64,000 bases of DNA from Rhizobium leguminosarum bv. trifolii WSM2297 (GTDB lineage: Bacteria; Pseudomonadota; Alphaproteobacteria; Rhizobiales; Rhizobiaceae), in the NCBI RefSeq assembly GCF_000271845.1, contig NZ_JH719395.1:943180-1007179 (forward strand). The letters are read 5' to 3'. The notes under the pieces were generated by a model that saw only the letters and a list, made by a program, of their open reading frames with translations, had not been told where the DNA came from and made no database searches. The position numbers and the translations under genes are program-made. This document shows, one piece after another, positions 1 to 9,108 of the stretch (the stretch's first letter is position 1; each line of letters opens with the position of its first letter).

Positions 1-717
1 GCCGGCCAGTCCGCGCCGCGCGGTTTTTACAAAGCGCTCGTCGCCAAGCGGGAAGCGGGCGATTTCGGTCTGATCGCCGAGATCAAGAAGGCGAGCCCGT
101 CCAAGGGGCTGATCCGTCCAGATTTCGATCCGCCGGCGCTGGCAAAGGCCTACGAAGCCGGTGGGGCGGCGTGCCTTTCCGTGCTGACGGATACGCCGAG
201 TTTTCAGGGCGCGCCGGAATTTCTGACAATGGCACGGGCCGCCTGCGCCCTGCCCGCCCTGCGCAAGGACTTCATGTTCGAGACCTATCAGGTCCAGGAG
301 GCGCGCGCCTGGGGTGCCGACTGCATTCTGCTGATCATGGCGTCGCTGACCGACGACGACGCAGAGCGTCTGCAGGACGAAGCTTTCTCGCTCGGCATGG
401 ACGTGCTGGTCGAGGTTCACGATATCGAGGAAATGGAACGGGCGCTGAAGCTTTCCTCGCCGCTTATCGGTATCAACAACCGCGATCTGCGCACCTTCGA
501 GGTCAGCCTGACGGTCAGCGAGACGCTGGCCTCCATGGTTCCGGCAGACCGGCTGCTCATCGGCGAAAGCGGCATCTTCACCCATGCCGATTGCAAGCGC
601 CTGCAGGCCGTCGACATCAATACCTTCCTTGTCGGCGAAAGCCTGATGCGCAAGGACGACGTGGCGGCCGCCACCCGCGCGCTGCTCTTCGGCGAAGCCG
701 CCATCGCGGCCGAATGA
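1..717 (+). CDS. trpC: Indole-3-glycerol phosphate synthase, 5' end outside the window
   Basis: This enzyme closes the indole ring in tryptophan synthesis, converting carboxyphenylamino-deoxyribulose phosphate to indole-glycerol phosphate. The frame is open from base 1, leaving 238 residues of a family usually near 270, so about 30 N-terminal residues are missing. Visible motifs are [11 protein letters not shown] (catalytic lysine region), [15 protein letters not shown] and LIGESGI, in TIM-barrel order. An ATG does not occur until deep inside the protein, so the start lies upstream. The stop (715-717) is one base before moaC, which suggests one transcript with moaC and moeA. Confidence 0.96.
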   Translation, partial: AGQSAPRGFYKALVAKREAGDFGLIAEIKKASPSKGLIRPDFDPPALAKAYEAGGAACLSVLTDTPSFQGAPEFLTMARAACALPALRKDFMFETYQVQEARAWGADCILLIMASLTDDDAERLQDEAFSLGMDVLVEVHDIEEMERALKLSSPLIGINNRDLRTFEVSLTVSETLASMVPADRLLIGESGIFTHADCKRLQAVDINTFLVGESLMRKDDVAAATRALLFGEAAIAAE

Positions 718-718
718 T

Positions 719-1216
719 ATGAGCGGCGCAAAGCCCGGTCTGACCCATATCGATGCCTCCGGCGAGGCGCATATGGTCGATGTCTCGGATAAGGCCGAAA
801 CCGTGCGCATCGCCACGGCCGAGGGCCATGTGAAGATGGCGGCGGAAACGCTCGCTCTCATCCGCCAAGGCAATGCCAAGAAGGGCGATGTGATCGGCAC
901 GGCGCGCCTGGCCGGCATCATGGCGGCAAAACGCACCGCCGATCTCATCCCGCTCTGCCACCCGCTGATGCTGACCAAGGTCACGGTCGAGATCGAGGAA
1001 GATGCCGCCCTGCCCGGTCTGCGCGTCACGGCAACCGCCAAGCTCACCGGCAAGACCGGTGTTGAGATGGAGGCGCTGACCGCCGTCTCGGTCGCTTGCC
1101 TGACGATCTACGACATGGCCAAGGCGGCAGACAAGGCAATGGAGATCGGCGGCGTCAGGCTGCTCGAAAAATCCGGCGGCAAATCCGGCGACTTCCGTCA
1201 TCCGGAGGCAAGATGA
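719..1216 (+). CDS. moaC: Cyclic pyranopterin monophosphate synthase MoaC
   Basis: MoaC makes cyclic pyranopterin monophosphate from the GTP-derived product of MoaA, the first committed step of molybdenum cofactor synthesis. The 165-residue product is full length for the family. Diagnostic stretches are [27 protein letters not shown], and [17 protein letters not shown] with a conserved Lys/Asp end. The ATG starts one base after the trpC stop. The gene's stop overlaps the moeA start in an ATGA arrangement (1213-1216), so MoaC and MoeA are probably translationally coupled. Confidence 0.97.
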   Translation: MSGAKPGLTHIDASGEAHMVDVSDKAETVRIATAEGHVKMAAETLALIRQGNAKKGDVIGTARLAGIMAAKRTADLIPLCHPLMLTKVTVEIEEDAALPGLRVTATAKLTGKTGVEMEALTAVSVACLTIYDMAKAADKAMEIGGVRLLEKSGGKSGDFRHPEAR

Positions 1217-2436
1217 ACCTTCTCCCGGTCGCCGAGGCCCTGAACCGCTTACTGTCCGGCGCCAAGCCCGTCGCGGCATTCCAAACGCTGCCGCTCGCAG
1301 AGGCTGAGGGCCGCGTCCTGGCCGTCGATCTCAAGGCCGGCCTGACCCAGCCGCCCTTCAATTCCTCCGCCATGGATGGCTATGCGCTGCGCCGTGAAGA
1401 CGCACCGGAGCCGGGCGCCGTGTTGAAAGTCATCGGCACCTCTTCCGCCGGCCACGGCTTCGAGGCAAGCGTTGGTAAGGGAGAGACCGTCCGCATCTTC
1501 ACCGGGGCACCGGTTCCGCCAGGCGCCGATAGCGTCCTGCTGCAGGAGGATGCGGAGAAGATCGAAGACGGCATCCGAACCAATTTCCCCGTCAGGCAGG
1601 GCCAGCATGTGCGTCCCCGCGGCCAGGATTTCGTCGAAGGCGAATCCGTGCTGTCGTCCGGCACGGTGCTCGATTTCTCGCGGCTGACGGTCGCCGCCGG
1701 CATGAACCGGCCTGAGGTCGAGGTGTTCAAGCGCCCGTTCATCGCCATCCTCGCAACCGGTGACGAACTGCTGCCGCCCGGCAGCACGCCTGGCCCGTCG
1801 CAGATCATCGCATCCAATACGTTCGGTATTGCAGCCCTCGCCCGCAAAGCCGGCGCCGATGTGCTCGATCTCGGCATCGTGCCTGACGACAAGGCAAAAA
1901 TCACCGCGGCGATCGACACGGCCCGACGCGGCAAGGTCGATGTCATCGTCACACTCGGCGGCGCGTCGGTCGGCGACCATGACCTGGTGCAGGCGACGCT
2001 GATCGAGGCCGGCATGCAGCTCGATTTCTGGCGCATCGCCATGCGCCCCGGCAAACCGCTGATGGTCGGCAGTTTCGGCGAGACGCATGTGCTCGGCCTG
2101 CCCGGCAATCCGGTCTCGAGCCTGGTCTGCTCGCTGCTCTTCCTCGAGCCGCTGATCCGCAAGCTCGCCTCCCTGCCGCCGGTGCGACGCGAGGCAATGG
2201 TAGAGGCAGCCGTCCCGATTCGCGCCAACGACCACCGCCAGGATTATATCAGGGCGGGACTTTCGAAATCCGCTGCCGGAAACTGGCTGGCCGAGCCCTT
2301 CGGCAAGCAGGATTCCTCGATGATGAAGGTGTTTGCGCAAGCCGACTGCCTCATCATCCGCCCGCCGCATGCGCCGGAGCTGCCGGCCGGAGCCCCTTGT
2401 CCGGTTATGCTGCTTCGGCCTGACCTTCTGGGGTAG
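1213..2436 (+). CDS. moeA: Molybdopterin molybdenumtransferase MoeA
   Basis: MoeA inserts molybdate into adenylylated molybdopterin to finish the cofactor. The 407-residue protein shows SAMDGYALR near residue 52, GDEL in the MoCF-biosynthesis domain, [17 protein letters not shown] and GLPGNPVSS, then the C-terminal domain IV. I start it at 1213 because this ATG overlaps the moaC stop; a longer open frame further upstream only reads through moaC out of frame. The gene ends seven bases before the convergent methyltransferase gene, leaving no room for a terminator or for lexA, which I recall as the next gene in some relatives. Confidence 0.96.
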   Translation: MNLLPVAEALNRLLSGAKPVAAFQTLPLAEAEGRVLAVDLKAGLTQPPFNSSAMDGYALRREDAPEPGAVLKVIGTSSAGHGFEASVGKGETVRIFTGAPVPPGADSVLLQEDAEKIEDGIRTNFPVRQGQHVRPRGQDFVEGESVLSSGTVLDFSRLTVAAGMNRPEVEVFKRPFIAILATGDELLPPGSTPGPSQIIASNTFGIAALARKAGADVLDLGIVPDDKAKITAAIDTARRGKVDVIVTLGGASVGDHDLVQATLIEAGMQLDFWRIAMRPGKPLMVGSFGETHVLGLPGNPVSSLVCSLLFLEPLIRKLASLPPVRREAMVEAAVPIRANDHRQDYIRAGLSKSAAGNWLAEPFGKQDSSMMKVFAQADCLIIRPPHAPELPAGAPCPVMLLRPDLLG

Positions 2437-2443
2437 TTCGCCT

Positions 2444-3121
2444 TCAAATTTTGCCGGCGAGCGAGAAAACGCCCGCCTGCACCGCCGTACCGCGGCTGCC
2501 CGCTCCAAAATCGGCGACCGCATGAGTGGCGATTCGTCTGAGTTCTCCTTGCGGTAGGAAAGCGCGCTCGGGATCGCCGATTAGCACCTCGATGCCGGCG
2601 GTCTGGCAACGCCGCAGGAAAGCCACCACCCGCAAGGCAAGCGCACGATCGTAGAACAGGTCACCGACAAGGAGGAGATCAGTCTCCTCCGGCGGTGGTG
2701 ACTCGATGACATCGGCAGCGACGGTGACGATGTTTACACCGTTGAGTGCCGCGTTGAGGCCGATTGCGGCAATGGCATTGGCATCGACATCAACCGCCGT
2801 CGCGGCGGCGGCTCCGGACTTCGCAGCCGCAATAGCCACCAGGCCGGAGCCGGCGCCGAGATCGAGGATGCGGCGGCCGGCGACCACTTCCGGGCGATCG
2901 AACAGATGGCGGGCAAGCACGGCGCCGCCGGCCCAGGGATAGGCCCAGTAAGGCGGCGGATCAGCTCCTTCGCGACCGGCCAGCCGCCAGAGCCCGCTCG
3001 CAGGCCCTGCCGTATGCAGCAGGATTTCAGGGATGGCCGGAACGGCTGAGATCGGCAGATTGGCCTGGATGAAGGCGGCCGGATCGGGATGCGGTATGGC
3101 GGAGCGTTTCGTCGTCGTCAT
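2444..3121 (-). CDS. Class I SAM methyltransferase, METTL20 (ETF-beta lysine methyltransferase) type
   Basis: This 225-residue protein has the Rossmann methyltransferase motif I ILDLGAGSGLVAIAAAKSGA, the acidic ribose-binding VDVDANA, and a post-II motif LLVGDLFYD. The last two match the small MTF16/METTL20 group, related to PrmA; a homologue from Agrobacterium is known to methylate lysines of electron-transfer flavoprotein beta. Substrate assignment here is inference. I chose the ATG at 3121 (MTTTKRS). A TTG at 3157 would add 12 residues that overlap the remnant described next. It lies downstream of the helicase gene on the same strand but after a terminator. Confidence 0.75.
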   Translation of the reverse strand: MTTTKRSAIPHPDPAAFIQANLPISAVPAIPEILLHTAGPASGLWRLAGREGADPPPYWAYPWAGGAVLARHLFDRPEVVAGRRILDLGAGSGLVAIAAAKSGAAAATAVDVDANAIAAIGLNAALNGVNIVTVAADVIESPPPEETDLLLVGDLFYDRALALRVVAFLRRCQTAGIEVLIGDPERAFLPQGELRRIATHAVADFGAGSRGTAVQAGVFSLAGKI

Positions 3122-3150
3122 GCTCCCTGCCCCGCCAAATATCCAACGAT

Positions 3151-3243
3151 TCAGCAATTCTCCAGGATCAGATGCGTCACGCCGCCGTCTGAAAATTCCA
3201 CGTCATACGCGACGAAGCCGAAATACTTCGGAGCGTAGCTGAT
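3151..3243 (-). pseudogene. Possible C-terminal gene remnant with no start codon
   Basis: Between the helicase terminator and the methyltransferase gene, one leftward frame reads as a natural-looking protein end: ISYAPKYFGFVAYDVEFSDG followed by GVTHLILENC and a stop at 3151-3153. Upstream in the same frame there is no ATG, GTG or TTG before the frame runs into the helicase terminator hairpin. I do not recognise the family. It could be the tail of a decayed gene, or chance. The protein-like composition (aromatic, alternating hydrophobic) is the only evidence. Confidence 0.35.
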
Positions 3244-3254
3244 TGTGCCCTCAG

Positions 3255-3286
3255 ATAAAGCCCTCCGCCTGACCCGGCGAAGGGCT
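3255..3286 (-). terminator. Rho-independent terminator of the DEAD-box helicase gene
   Basis: Read leftward, an 11-bp stem AGCCCTTCGCC / GGCGGAGGGCT with one G-T pair encloses a six-base loop and is followed by TTTAT. It starts 11 bases past the helicase stop, so it separates the helicase from the methyltransferase. Confidence 0.7.
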
Positions 3287-3296
3287 GCCGGCGCAA

Positions 3297-5267
3297 TCAG
3301 CCGGGCTTCTTCTTCGAAAACTTGTTCTTCGGACCGGCGCCGCCTTTGCGATCAGATCTCGGGCCGTCGAACTTGGCGCCTTCGAATTTCGGCTTGTCAT
3401 ATTTAGGCTTGTCTGACTTCGGGCCATCGAAGCTGGGCTTGCCGGTTTTTTTGCTCCAGGGCTTGCTATCCTGTCTTTGCTGACCGCTATTGTCGGCTGC
3501 AGCATAGCCGCCGCCCGAACCCTTGCCGAACGACTTCTTCGGGCGTTCGTCGCGGAACGAGTCGCCCGGCCGTTCGTCACGAGCCGGCTTACCGGCATAG
3601 GGCTTTGGCGAAGGCGCCCGGCTGAAATCCGGCGTGCCGGAGAGCTTGGTCACGCGGATGCCGCGTTCGAGCGCCTTATTCGGTCCGATCGCCGCCAGGA
3701 AGCTTTCGGCACTCGCTGCGGCAATCTCCACGAAGGTTTCTTCGGGCTGCATCTTGATGGCGCCGATCTCGCGCTTCGTCACATTGCCGTTGCGGCAGAG
3801 CATCGGGATCAGCCAGCGCGGTTCGGCATTCTGCTTGCGACCGACCGAGACGGAGAACCAGACGCTGGCGCCGAAATCCTCGCGCGGTCCCTTCTGCGCC
3901 GGCTCATAGGGCTCGGCATTGTCGCGGCGCTTGCGGCTGCGATCGTCCTGCACGGTAATCTCGATGAGATCCTCCGGCGCCGAATGATTGGTTCGATAGA
4001 GGCGCAGGAAGGCGGCGGCAAGCTTCTCGGCGCCGTGGCTGGAAAGCAGCTGCTGCACCAACCCCTGTTCCTCTTCCTGCGGCGCCTCGCTGAAGATCGG
4101 ATCGGCGAGCAATCGCTCATCGTCGCGCTCGTTGACCTCCTCGGCCGAGGGCGGCCGCGCCCAGGCGGCCGAAATACCGGCATTCTCGAGCAGGCGCTCT
4201 GCCTTGCGCCGTGCATTCAGCGGCACGATCATGGCGCTGATGCCCTTGCGTCCCGCCCGGCCGGTGCGGCCGCTGCGGTGGAGCAGCGTGTCCGGATTGG
4301 TCGGCAGGTCGGCATGGATGACAAGATCGAGACCCGGCAGGTCGATGCCGCGGGCGGCGACGTCGGTCGCGATGCAGACGCGGGCACGGCCGTCGCGCAT
4401 CGCCTGCAGCGCATGAGTGCGTTCGTTCTGCGTCAGCTCGCCGGAGAGCGCTACGACCGAGAAATTGCGGTTGTTGAAGCGCGCGGTCAGGTGATTGACG
4501 GCGGCGCGCGTCGAACAGAAGACGATGGCGTTGGTCGCTTCGTAGTAGCGTAGCACGTTGATGATCGCGTTCTCGCGGTCGGCCGGTGCCACCATCAGCG
4601 CGCGATATTCGATGTCGACATGCTGCTTAGTCTCGGCCGCAGTGCTGATGCGCACGGCGTCACGCTGGTAGCTCTTGGCAAGCTTCGCGATTGCCGCCGG
4701 CACCGTCGCCGAAAACATCAGCGTACGGCGCTCATCCGGCGCCGAATCGAGAATGAATTCGAGATCCTCGCGAAAACCGAGATCGAGCATTTCGTCAGCC
4801 TCGTCGAGTACGGCGGCTTTCAGCTCCGACATATCGAGCGCCCTGCGGCGGATATGGTCGCAGAGGCGGCCCGGCGTGCCGACGACGATATGGGCGCCGC
4901 GTTCGAGCGAGCGGCGCTCGCTGCGGATATCCATGCCGCCGACGCAGCTGGCGATCACCGCGCCGGTCATCTCATAGAGCCATTCGAGTTCGCGCTTCAC
5001 CTGCAGGGCAAGTTCGCGGGTCGGGGCGATGACCAGGGCAAGCGGCGCGCCGGCATTGCCGAAGCGTTCACTGCCCTCGAGCAGCGTCGGCGCCAACGCC
5101 AGCCCGAAGGCAACGGTCTTACCGGAACCGGTCTGGGCCGAAACCAGTGCGTCGGACGCGGCAAGCGCCGGATCCAGCATCGCATTTTGCACCGGGGTGA
5201 GTTCGGCGTAACCGCGCTTCTGCAACGCCTTGGCGATCGCCGGGACGACGCCGTTGAATTCTGTCAT
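3297..5267 (-). CDS. DEAD-box ATP-dependent RNA helicase with DbpA-type RNA-binding domain
   Basis: The 656-residue protein unwinds RNA duplexes, probably in ribosome assembly or cold adaptation. All core motifs are present in order: Q motif GYAELTPVQ, AQTGSGKT, PTRELAL, TPGRL, DEAD (in AVLDEADEMLDLGF), SAT, ATDVAARGID and HRSGRTGRAGRKG. After the two RecA domains comes a region near residues 465-540 resembling the DbpA RNA-binding domain. A low-complexity Lys/Gly/Pro/Asp tail rich in KPKYDKPKFEG-like repeats follows and is probably disordered. It has its own terminator, and 97 bases separate it from the upstream cyclase gene. DeaD or CsdA-like are alternative names. Confidence 0.92.
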   Translation of the reverse strand: MTEFNGVVPAIAKALQKRGYAELTPVQNAMLDPALAASDALVSAQTGSGKTVAFGLALAPTLLEGSERFGNAGAPLALVIAPTRELALQVKRELEWLYEMTGAVIASCVGGMDIRSERRSLERGAHIVVGTPGRLCDHIRRRALDMSELKAAVLDEADEMLDLGFREDLEFILDSAPDERRTLMFSATVPAAIAKLAKSYQRDAVRISTAAETKQHVDIEYRALMVAPADRENAIINVLRYYEATNAIVFCSTRAAVNHLTARFNNRNFSVVALSGELTQNERTHALQAMRDGRARVCIATDVAARGIDLPGLDLVIHADLPTNPDTLLHRSGRTGRAGRKGISAMIVPLNARRKAERLLENAGISAAWARPPSAEEVNERDDERLLADPIFSEAPQEEEQGLVQQLLSSHGAEKLAAAFLRLYRTNHSAPEDLIEITVQDDRSRKRRDNAEPYEPAQKGPREDFGASVWFSVSVGRKQNAEPRWLIPMLCRNGNVTKREIGAIKMQPEETFVEIAAASAESFLAAIGPNKALERGIRVTKLSGTPDFSRAPSPKPYAGKPARDERPGDSFRDERPKKSFGKGSGGGYAAADNSGQQRQDSKPWSKKTGKPSFDGPKSDKPKYDKPKFEGAKFDGPRSDRKGGAGPKNKFSKKKPG

Positions 5268-5364
5268 GAGTTCGATCTTTCGGAGCTGTCAGGCGCGAAA
5301 TGCGCCATGGCCGGAGCCAGCCGGCGGGTATTTGCGCCGTTCCTAGCCGCTCCCGCGGCGATTG

Positions 5365-7221
5365 TCAAAGCGTGCGGCTGCGCCACAGCCATGCGTCTAT
5401 ATGGCTTGCCCGGCCACGCAACGTCGTTTCCAACGGACCCTCCATCCGGCCGGCCTGCAGCAGCACGCTGTCAGGGCCTGCGGCGCGGACGATTTCGGCG
5501 CTCAGCGCCAGCTCGACGCTATGGAGAGCGGCGACCTCCATCAACCGGCTGCCGACATTGATGGTGTCGCCTGCCGCGGTGATCTGCTGCCGGTCGCCGG
5601 TCCCAAGCCGCGAGGCGACGATCGGGCCGCAATGGGCGCCGACCTTGAAGCCAATCTTCTTCTGAGCAAAGCCGGCATGTGCGCCAAGCCAAGCCCGGGT
5701 GCGCTCGCAGAGGCTGACCGCGCAGGCGGCGGCGCGCGCGGCATCGTCATCGGCGGGTTCCGGCAGGCCGAACAGGATCATCGCCCCGTCGCCCATGAAG
5801 CTGGTGATGGCCCCGCCATGGGCGCGTGCCTCCTCGTCGATCAGTTCGAAGAAGCCGCTCAGCACCTCGCTGACCTTCACAGGGCCGAGATTTTCGCTGA
5901 GGCCGGTGAAGCCCGAGAGGTCGATGAAGATGACGGCAGCGTTCTGGCGCACCGGCTTAGCAAGGAAATTCGGGTCTCGCGCCAGCCACTCGCCGAGGCC
6001 GGGCGCCTCGATGCGCTGCAGCAGCGCGCTCTGCTCTGCAAAATGACGGGCGCGGCCGCGGTCGAGCCAGAGTTCGGCCGCGCCTAAGATCAGCACCGGC
6101 GGCAGCGCCGCTGCGACTGGCAGCGCCGCACTCAGCCAGTAGCCATGCGCAAAGGCCGACAGATTGAGGATTGCCCAGACGATGAGCGTCAGCACGATGA
6201 TGAGATAACCTGCCGCGCTCCGGCGCCAGGCGACCAGCGAAACCAGCACCAGCGTCAGACCGATGGCGATGCCGGCATCGATCAGCCTGATCCTGTGGTC
6301 GCGCACCATGCCGTCGCCGGTGACGAGATGGGTGATCGCCGTCGACATCACCTCGACGCCGGGCAAGACGGGATCGAACGGCGTCGGGAAGACATCGCCG
6401 CCGCCCGTGACCGTCGAGCCGATGACGACGATGCGGCCGGCGACGGCATCCGCCGAAAGCTTGCCGTCAAGCGCATCGGCAGCGCTTGACGTGGCGATAC
6501 TGCCGCGCCCGCCATAGAAGGTCACCGGCAGCCGCTGACCGATATCTGTGGGAATACGCAGCTTGCCGAGCATGATGGCATCGGGTTCGATACTGGGGTC
6601 GACACCGAGCGCCACCGAAGCGGCCCGAAGCGGAAAGGCCGGATCCAGCCGGTCCGCAGCCCGCGAGATCAGCGGAATGAAGCGGGGTGTGCCGATCTGG
6701 TCGGTGGCGACATTGACGATGCCGACCGCGGCCGCCTCGGCAAAACGGGGAAGCGGCAACAGAAGCTGGCTCGCCTCGGGAATGGCCGCAAGCGGGTCGT
6801 TCGCCGCCTCGGTGACCTGTTGGCGGCTCTGCGCGAAGGTGGCGGCCGCCGCAATGACGCTCGGCCCCTTTGCAAGGGCTGTAACCAGTGCCGCATCGCC
6901 CTCCTCCGGCCCCGGATCGACCAGCAGGATATCGAGCGCCAGGGCCTTCGGATTCAACGCGCTGATTGCGCCGACGAGCCGCGCAAGTGTGGCCCGATCC
7001 AGCGGATAACCGTGGGCGGCTGCGGTGCGGTCGTCGATGGCGACGATCGAGACGACCGGCGGCGGTGTCCTTGCCCCGACGATGGCGCTACGGATATCGG
7101 CAAGTGAGGCCTCCATCCGGTCGAGAAGGCCGCTCCCGGCATTGAGATTGGCATAACCGAGCGCGGCCGCCCAAAGACCGGCGAGCAGCAGCGCGATCAC
7201 GGTCTGCAGGCGATGGTTCAT
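5365..7221 (-). CDS. CHASE2-domain adenylate/guanylate cyclase
   Basis: The 618-residue protein has an N-terminal membrane segment (about residues 7-26), a periplasmic CHASE2 sensor (SIVAIDDRTAAAHGYPLDRA; KALALDILLVDPG), three membrane helices near residues 320-385, and a cytoplasmic class III cyclase domain. Metal-binding aspartates occur in IFIDLSGFTG and FMGDGAM. The transition-state Asn and Arg are kept in GDTINVGSRL, so it should be active. ATP or GTP preference cannot be settled by eye. The gene follows the FecR-like gene by only three bases, so the pair is one operon and the FecR protein may be its periplasmic partner. Confidence 0.9.
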   Translation of the reverse strand: MNHRLQTVIALLLAGLWAAALGYANLNAGSGLLDRMEASLADIRSAIVGARTPPPVVSIVAIDDRTAAAHGYPLDRATLARLVGAISALNPKALALDILLVDPGPEEGDAALVTALAKGPSVIAAAATFAQSRQQVTEAANDPLAAIPEASQLLLPLPRFAEAAAVGIVNVATDQIGTPRFIPLISRAADRLDPAFPLRAASVALGVDPSIEPDAIMLGKLRIPTDIGQRLPVTFYGGRGSIATSSAADALDGKLSADAVAGRIVVIGSTVTGGGDVFPTPFDPVLPGVEVMSTAITHLVTGDGMVRDHRIRLIDAGIAIGLTLVLVSLVAWRRSAAGYLIIVLTLIVWAILNLSAFAHGYWLSAALPVAAALPPVLILGAAELWLDRGRARHFAEQSALLQRIEAPGLGEWLARDPNFLAKPVRQNAAVIFIDLSGFTGLSENLGPVKVSEVLSGFFELIDEEARAHGGAITSFMGDGAMILFGLPEPADDDAARAAACAVSLCERTRAWLGAHAGFAQKKIGFKVGAHCGPIVASRLGTGDRQQITAAGDTINVGSRLMEVAALHSVELALSAEIVRAAGPDSVLLQAGRMEGPLETTLRGRASHIDAWLWRSRTL

Positions 7222-7224
7222 GGA

Positions 7225-7743
7225 TTATTGGCCGAGACGGGCAAGCAGTGCGGCAACACGCGGCGCCGGCCAGCGCCGCACGACCAGCGGCTCCGTCCCG
7301 CCGCTGACGTCGACGCCCTCGCCCGGCGACAGCACCACTTGCTCACCGGCCGGCCGGCGCACCGCGACGCTGCCTCTGACGACCAGAACCGAGGTCTTGC
7401 CGCTTGCGACGTCGACGGCCCATTGGGTGCCGCGCACGGCAGCGATCGCTTGCGGGGTCACCACCTGGAAACCACCCGCATGCTGGCTGCTGTCGACATC
7501 GACGAGAATGGCCTTGCGCCGCAGCGATGCCGAATCGGGACTGCCGTCACCGTTGCGGTCGGCAAGGCGGAAGGAGGCGCCGGCCTCTGCCGTCACCTTG
7601 ACGCCGCCTGGACAACTGAACACCTGGCGGGCGCCGGCGTCGCGTGCGATCGTGCAGCCGGCAGACTGCGCAAAGGCCGCCCCATGCGGAATGAGGCCGA
7701 CAGCAAGTGCGGCGGCGAGCAGGCTGCGAAACGTCCTATTCAT
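7225..7743 (-). CDS. Secreted FecR-domain protein paired with CHASE2 cyclase
   Basis: The product has 172 residues, with a signal peptide (MNRTFRSLLAAALAVGLIPH, cleavage probably after AFA) and a FecR-like beta domain around VVTPQAIAAVRGTQWAVDV and KTSVLVVRGSVAVRR. VVLSPGEGVDVSGG also fits the FecR family. There is no membrane anchor or anti-sigma N-terminus, so it is not a FecR regulator of an ECF sigma factor. I start at the ATG at 7743 because it gives a clean signal peptide; a longer frame to 7869 adds basic junk. Its stop lies three bases before the cyclase ATG, suggesting joint sensing of periplasmic stimuli. Confidence 0.82.
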   Translation of the reverse strand: MNRTFRSLLAAALAVGLIPHGAAFAQSAGCTIARDAGARQVFSCPGGVKVTAEAGASFRLADRNGDGSPDSASLRRKAILVDVDSSQHAGGFQVVTPQAIAAVRGTQWAVDVASGKTSVLVVRGSVAVRRPAGEQVVLSPGEGVDVSGGTEPLVVRRWPAPRVAALLARLGQ

Positions 7744-7878
7744 GGAAAGCCCCCATGACCGTGCGGACAGCTTTTTCGAAAGCGCCGCCAACCGTCTTCT
7801 TCCATGTCGGGCATGATAGCCGAATTCGGATATTTCCCTAGGCAAAAAAGCAAACCGCCACAATCGCAAGGCGATTTC

Positions 7879-9024
7879 TTAGCGCCTGGTGTCGGTTTCG
7901 GGCGCTGGTCCGGCGTAGCGCGCCCGCGGCCGGATCAAGTCGCCGCTGTCGATCTGTTCCATCGCATGCGCCAGCCACCCGGCGGAACGGGCAAGCGAGA
8001 ACATGATGATCGGCGCTTCCTTCGGAAGATCGAAGGCGGCGGCCATCGCGGCAAGCGTGAAATCTAAGTTGACCTTCTCGCCGACCACCGCCTCCCCTGT
8101 ATCCCGAAGCTCGGCAAAGTCCCGCGGCAGGGGAAAATGCGAAAGCAGCGCCGAGGCCCTGATATCGCCGTCGGGATAGAGCGGATGACCGAAGGCCGGC
8201 AGCCGATTGCCCTGGGCAAGCGTACGGCGGATTGCCTGCGCCGCTCCAAGGACGGTGGCCGCCTCGATCAAGGCGTCGACGCCCTGCCAGGCGGCGCCAT
8301 GCAGCGGCCCCGTCAATGTCGCCATGCCGGAAAGCACGGCGGCCGAAAGGGCCGCACCCGCCGATGCCGTGACCCGCGCCGCAAAGGTCGAGGCATTGAG
8401 TTCGTGATCGGCAAGCAGCACCAGAGCCCGACGCAGGCAATCGGCAGCATCAGGTCGCTGCCAGCTTGCCGCAAGCCTGCAATGCAGCGGCTGATCCGAA
8501 GGCCCAGGCGCCAGCGCATCTGCGACGGTGGAGAGCACACCTTGCGCCTCGCGGCGAAGGGCTGCCGGCGAACGGCCGAGCGACGGCAGATCCAATGTCA
8601 CTCGCCCGGCAAGCGCCACGAACGCAGCCTGGAGCGAGGGAGCGGCGGGCCCGGCTTCGGCGCTGGAGGACACCACATCCGCACCATTCCAGAGCAGTGC
8701 CGCCGTTTGCTCCAGCGTCGCCGCTTCGGCAAGATCGGCCGCGTCCCGTCCGCGATAGAAAAGCCGTCCGCCGATAATGGTGGAGATTGCCGAGGACAGA
8801 ACCGGATCGCCCCAGCGGATCGCCTCGGCGGCAACGGTTTCGGTCTTGCGGCGACCGGCATGGCGTTCGGCGAGCCGCTGCACATCGGCAGACTGGTAGA
8901 GGCTGCGGCGCGGGTCGGCGGGATCGGCCTTCGCCCGGATGCGGCCGCGGCTGACATTGGCGTAGAGCGTCTGCGGCTTGGTCTTCAGCGCCCGCAGCGC
9001 CTCCTCGGCGGTCAACCACGACAT
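7879..9024 (-). CDS. Citrate synthase homologue with N-terminal helix-turn-helix
   Basis: The 381-residue protein starts with a MerR/helix_turn_helix_17-like segment (LTAEEALRALKTKPQTLYAN; GRIRAKADPADPRRSLY; residues 3-55). A citrate synthase fold follows. Histidines of the active site occur in DHELNAST, GPLHGAA and FGHPLY, and the catalytic Asp position is kept (NLDFTLA). The usual FGHRVYxxxDPRA is altered to FGHPLYPDGDIRA. The ATG at 9024 has GAGG seven bases upstream. It is divergent from a second citrate synthase gene at 9109. It could be an enzyme, a metabolite-sensing regulator, or both; the true housekeeping gltA is probably elsewhere. Confidence 0.82.
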   Translation of the reverse strand: MSWLTAEEALRALKTKPQTLYANVSRGRIRAKADPADPRRSLYQSADVQRLAERHAGRRKTETVAAEAIRWGDPVLSSAISTIIGGRLFYRGRDAADLAEAATLEQTAALLWNGADVVSSSAEAGPAAPSLQAAFVALAGRVTLDLPSLGRSPAALRREAQGVLSTVADALAPGPSDQPLHCRLAASWQRPDAADCLRRALVLLADHELNASTFAARVTASAGAALSAAVLSGMATLTGPLHGAAWQGVDALIEAATVLGAAQAIRRTLAQGNRLPAFGHPLYPDGDIRASALLSHFPLPRDFAELRDTGEAVVGEKVNLDFTLAAMAAAFDLPKEAPIIMFSLARSAGWLAHAMEQIDSGDLIRPRARYAGPAPETDTRR

Positions 9025-9035
9025 CGGAGCCTCAT

Positions 9036-9066
9036 ATTGATCAATTGCATCAAGATTGACGTCAAT
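9036..9066. promoter_or_regulatory. Two palindromes in the divergent citrate synthase promoter region
   Basis: The 84-base gap between the two divergent genes contains two perfect palindromes: ATTGATCAAT (9036-9045) and ATTGACGTCAAT (9055-9066). They share the half-site ATTGA/TCAAT and their centres are exactly 20 bp apart, close to two helical turns. A further TTGAT...ATCAA pairing spans 9037-9053. The first lies 12-21 bases before the leftward ATG. Operator function is inference. Confidence 0.6.
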
Positions 9067-9108
9067 GAGACTAGGTCGGATCATCTGGGCCGTAAAGGAG
9101 AAAACAAC

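Noticed and set aside
9037..9053. FNR/FixK box in the citrate synthase gap
   Set aside because: TTGAT and ATCAA are seven bases apart; the FNR/FixK site needs four.
8137..9108. N-terminal extension of the rightward citrate synthase
   Set aside because: The extra 324 codons are antisense to the HTH-citrate synthase, and a good ribosome site precedes ATG 9109.
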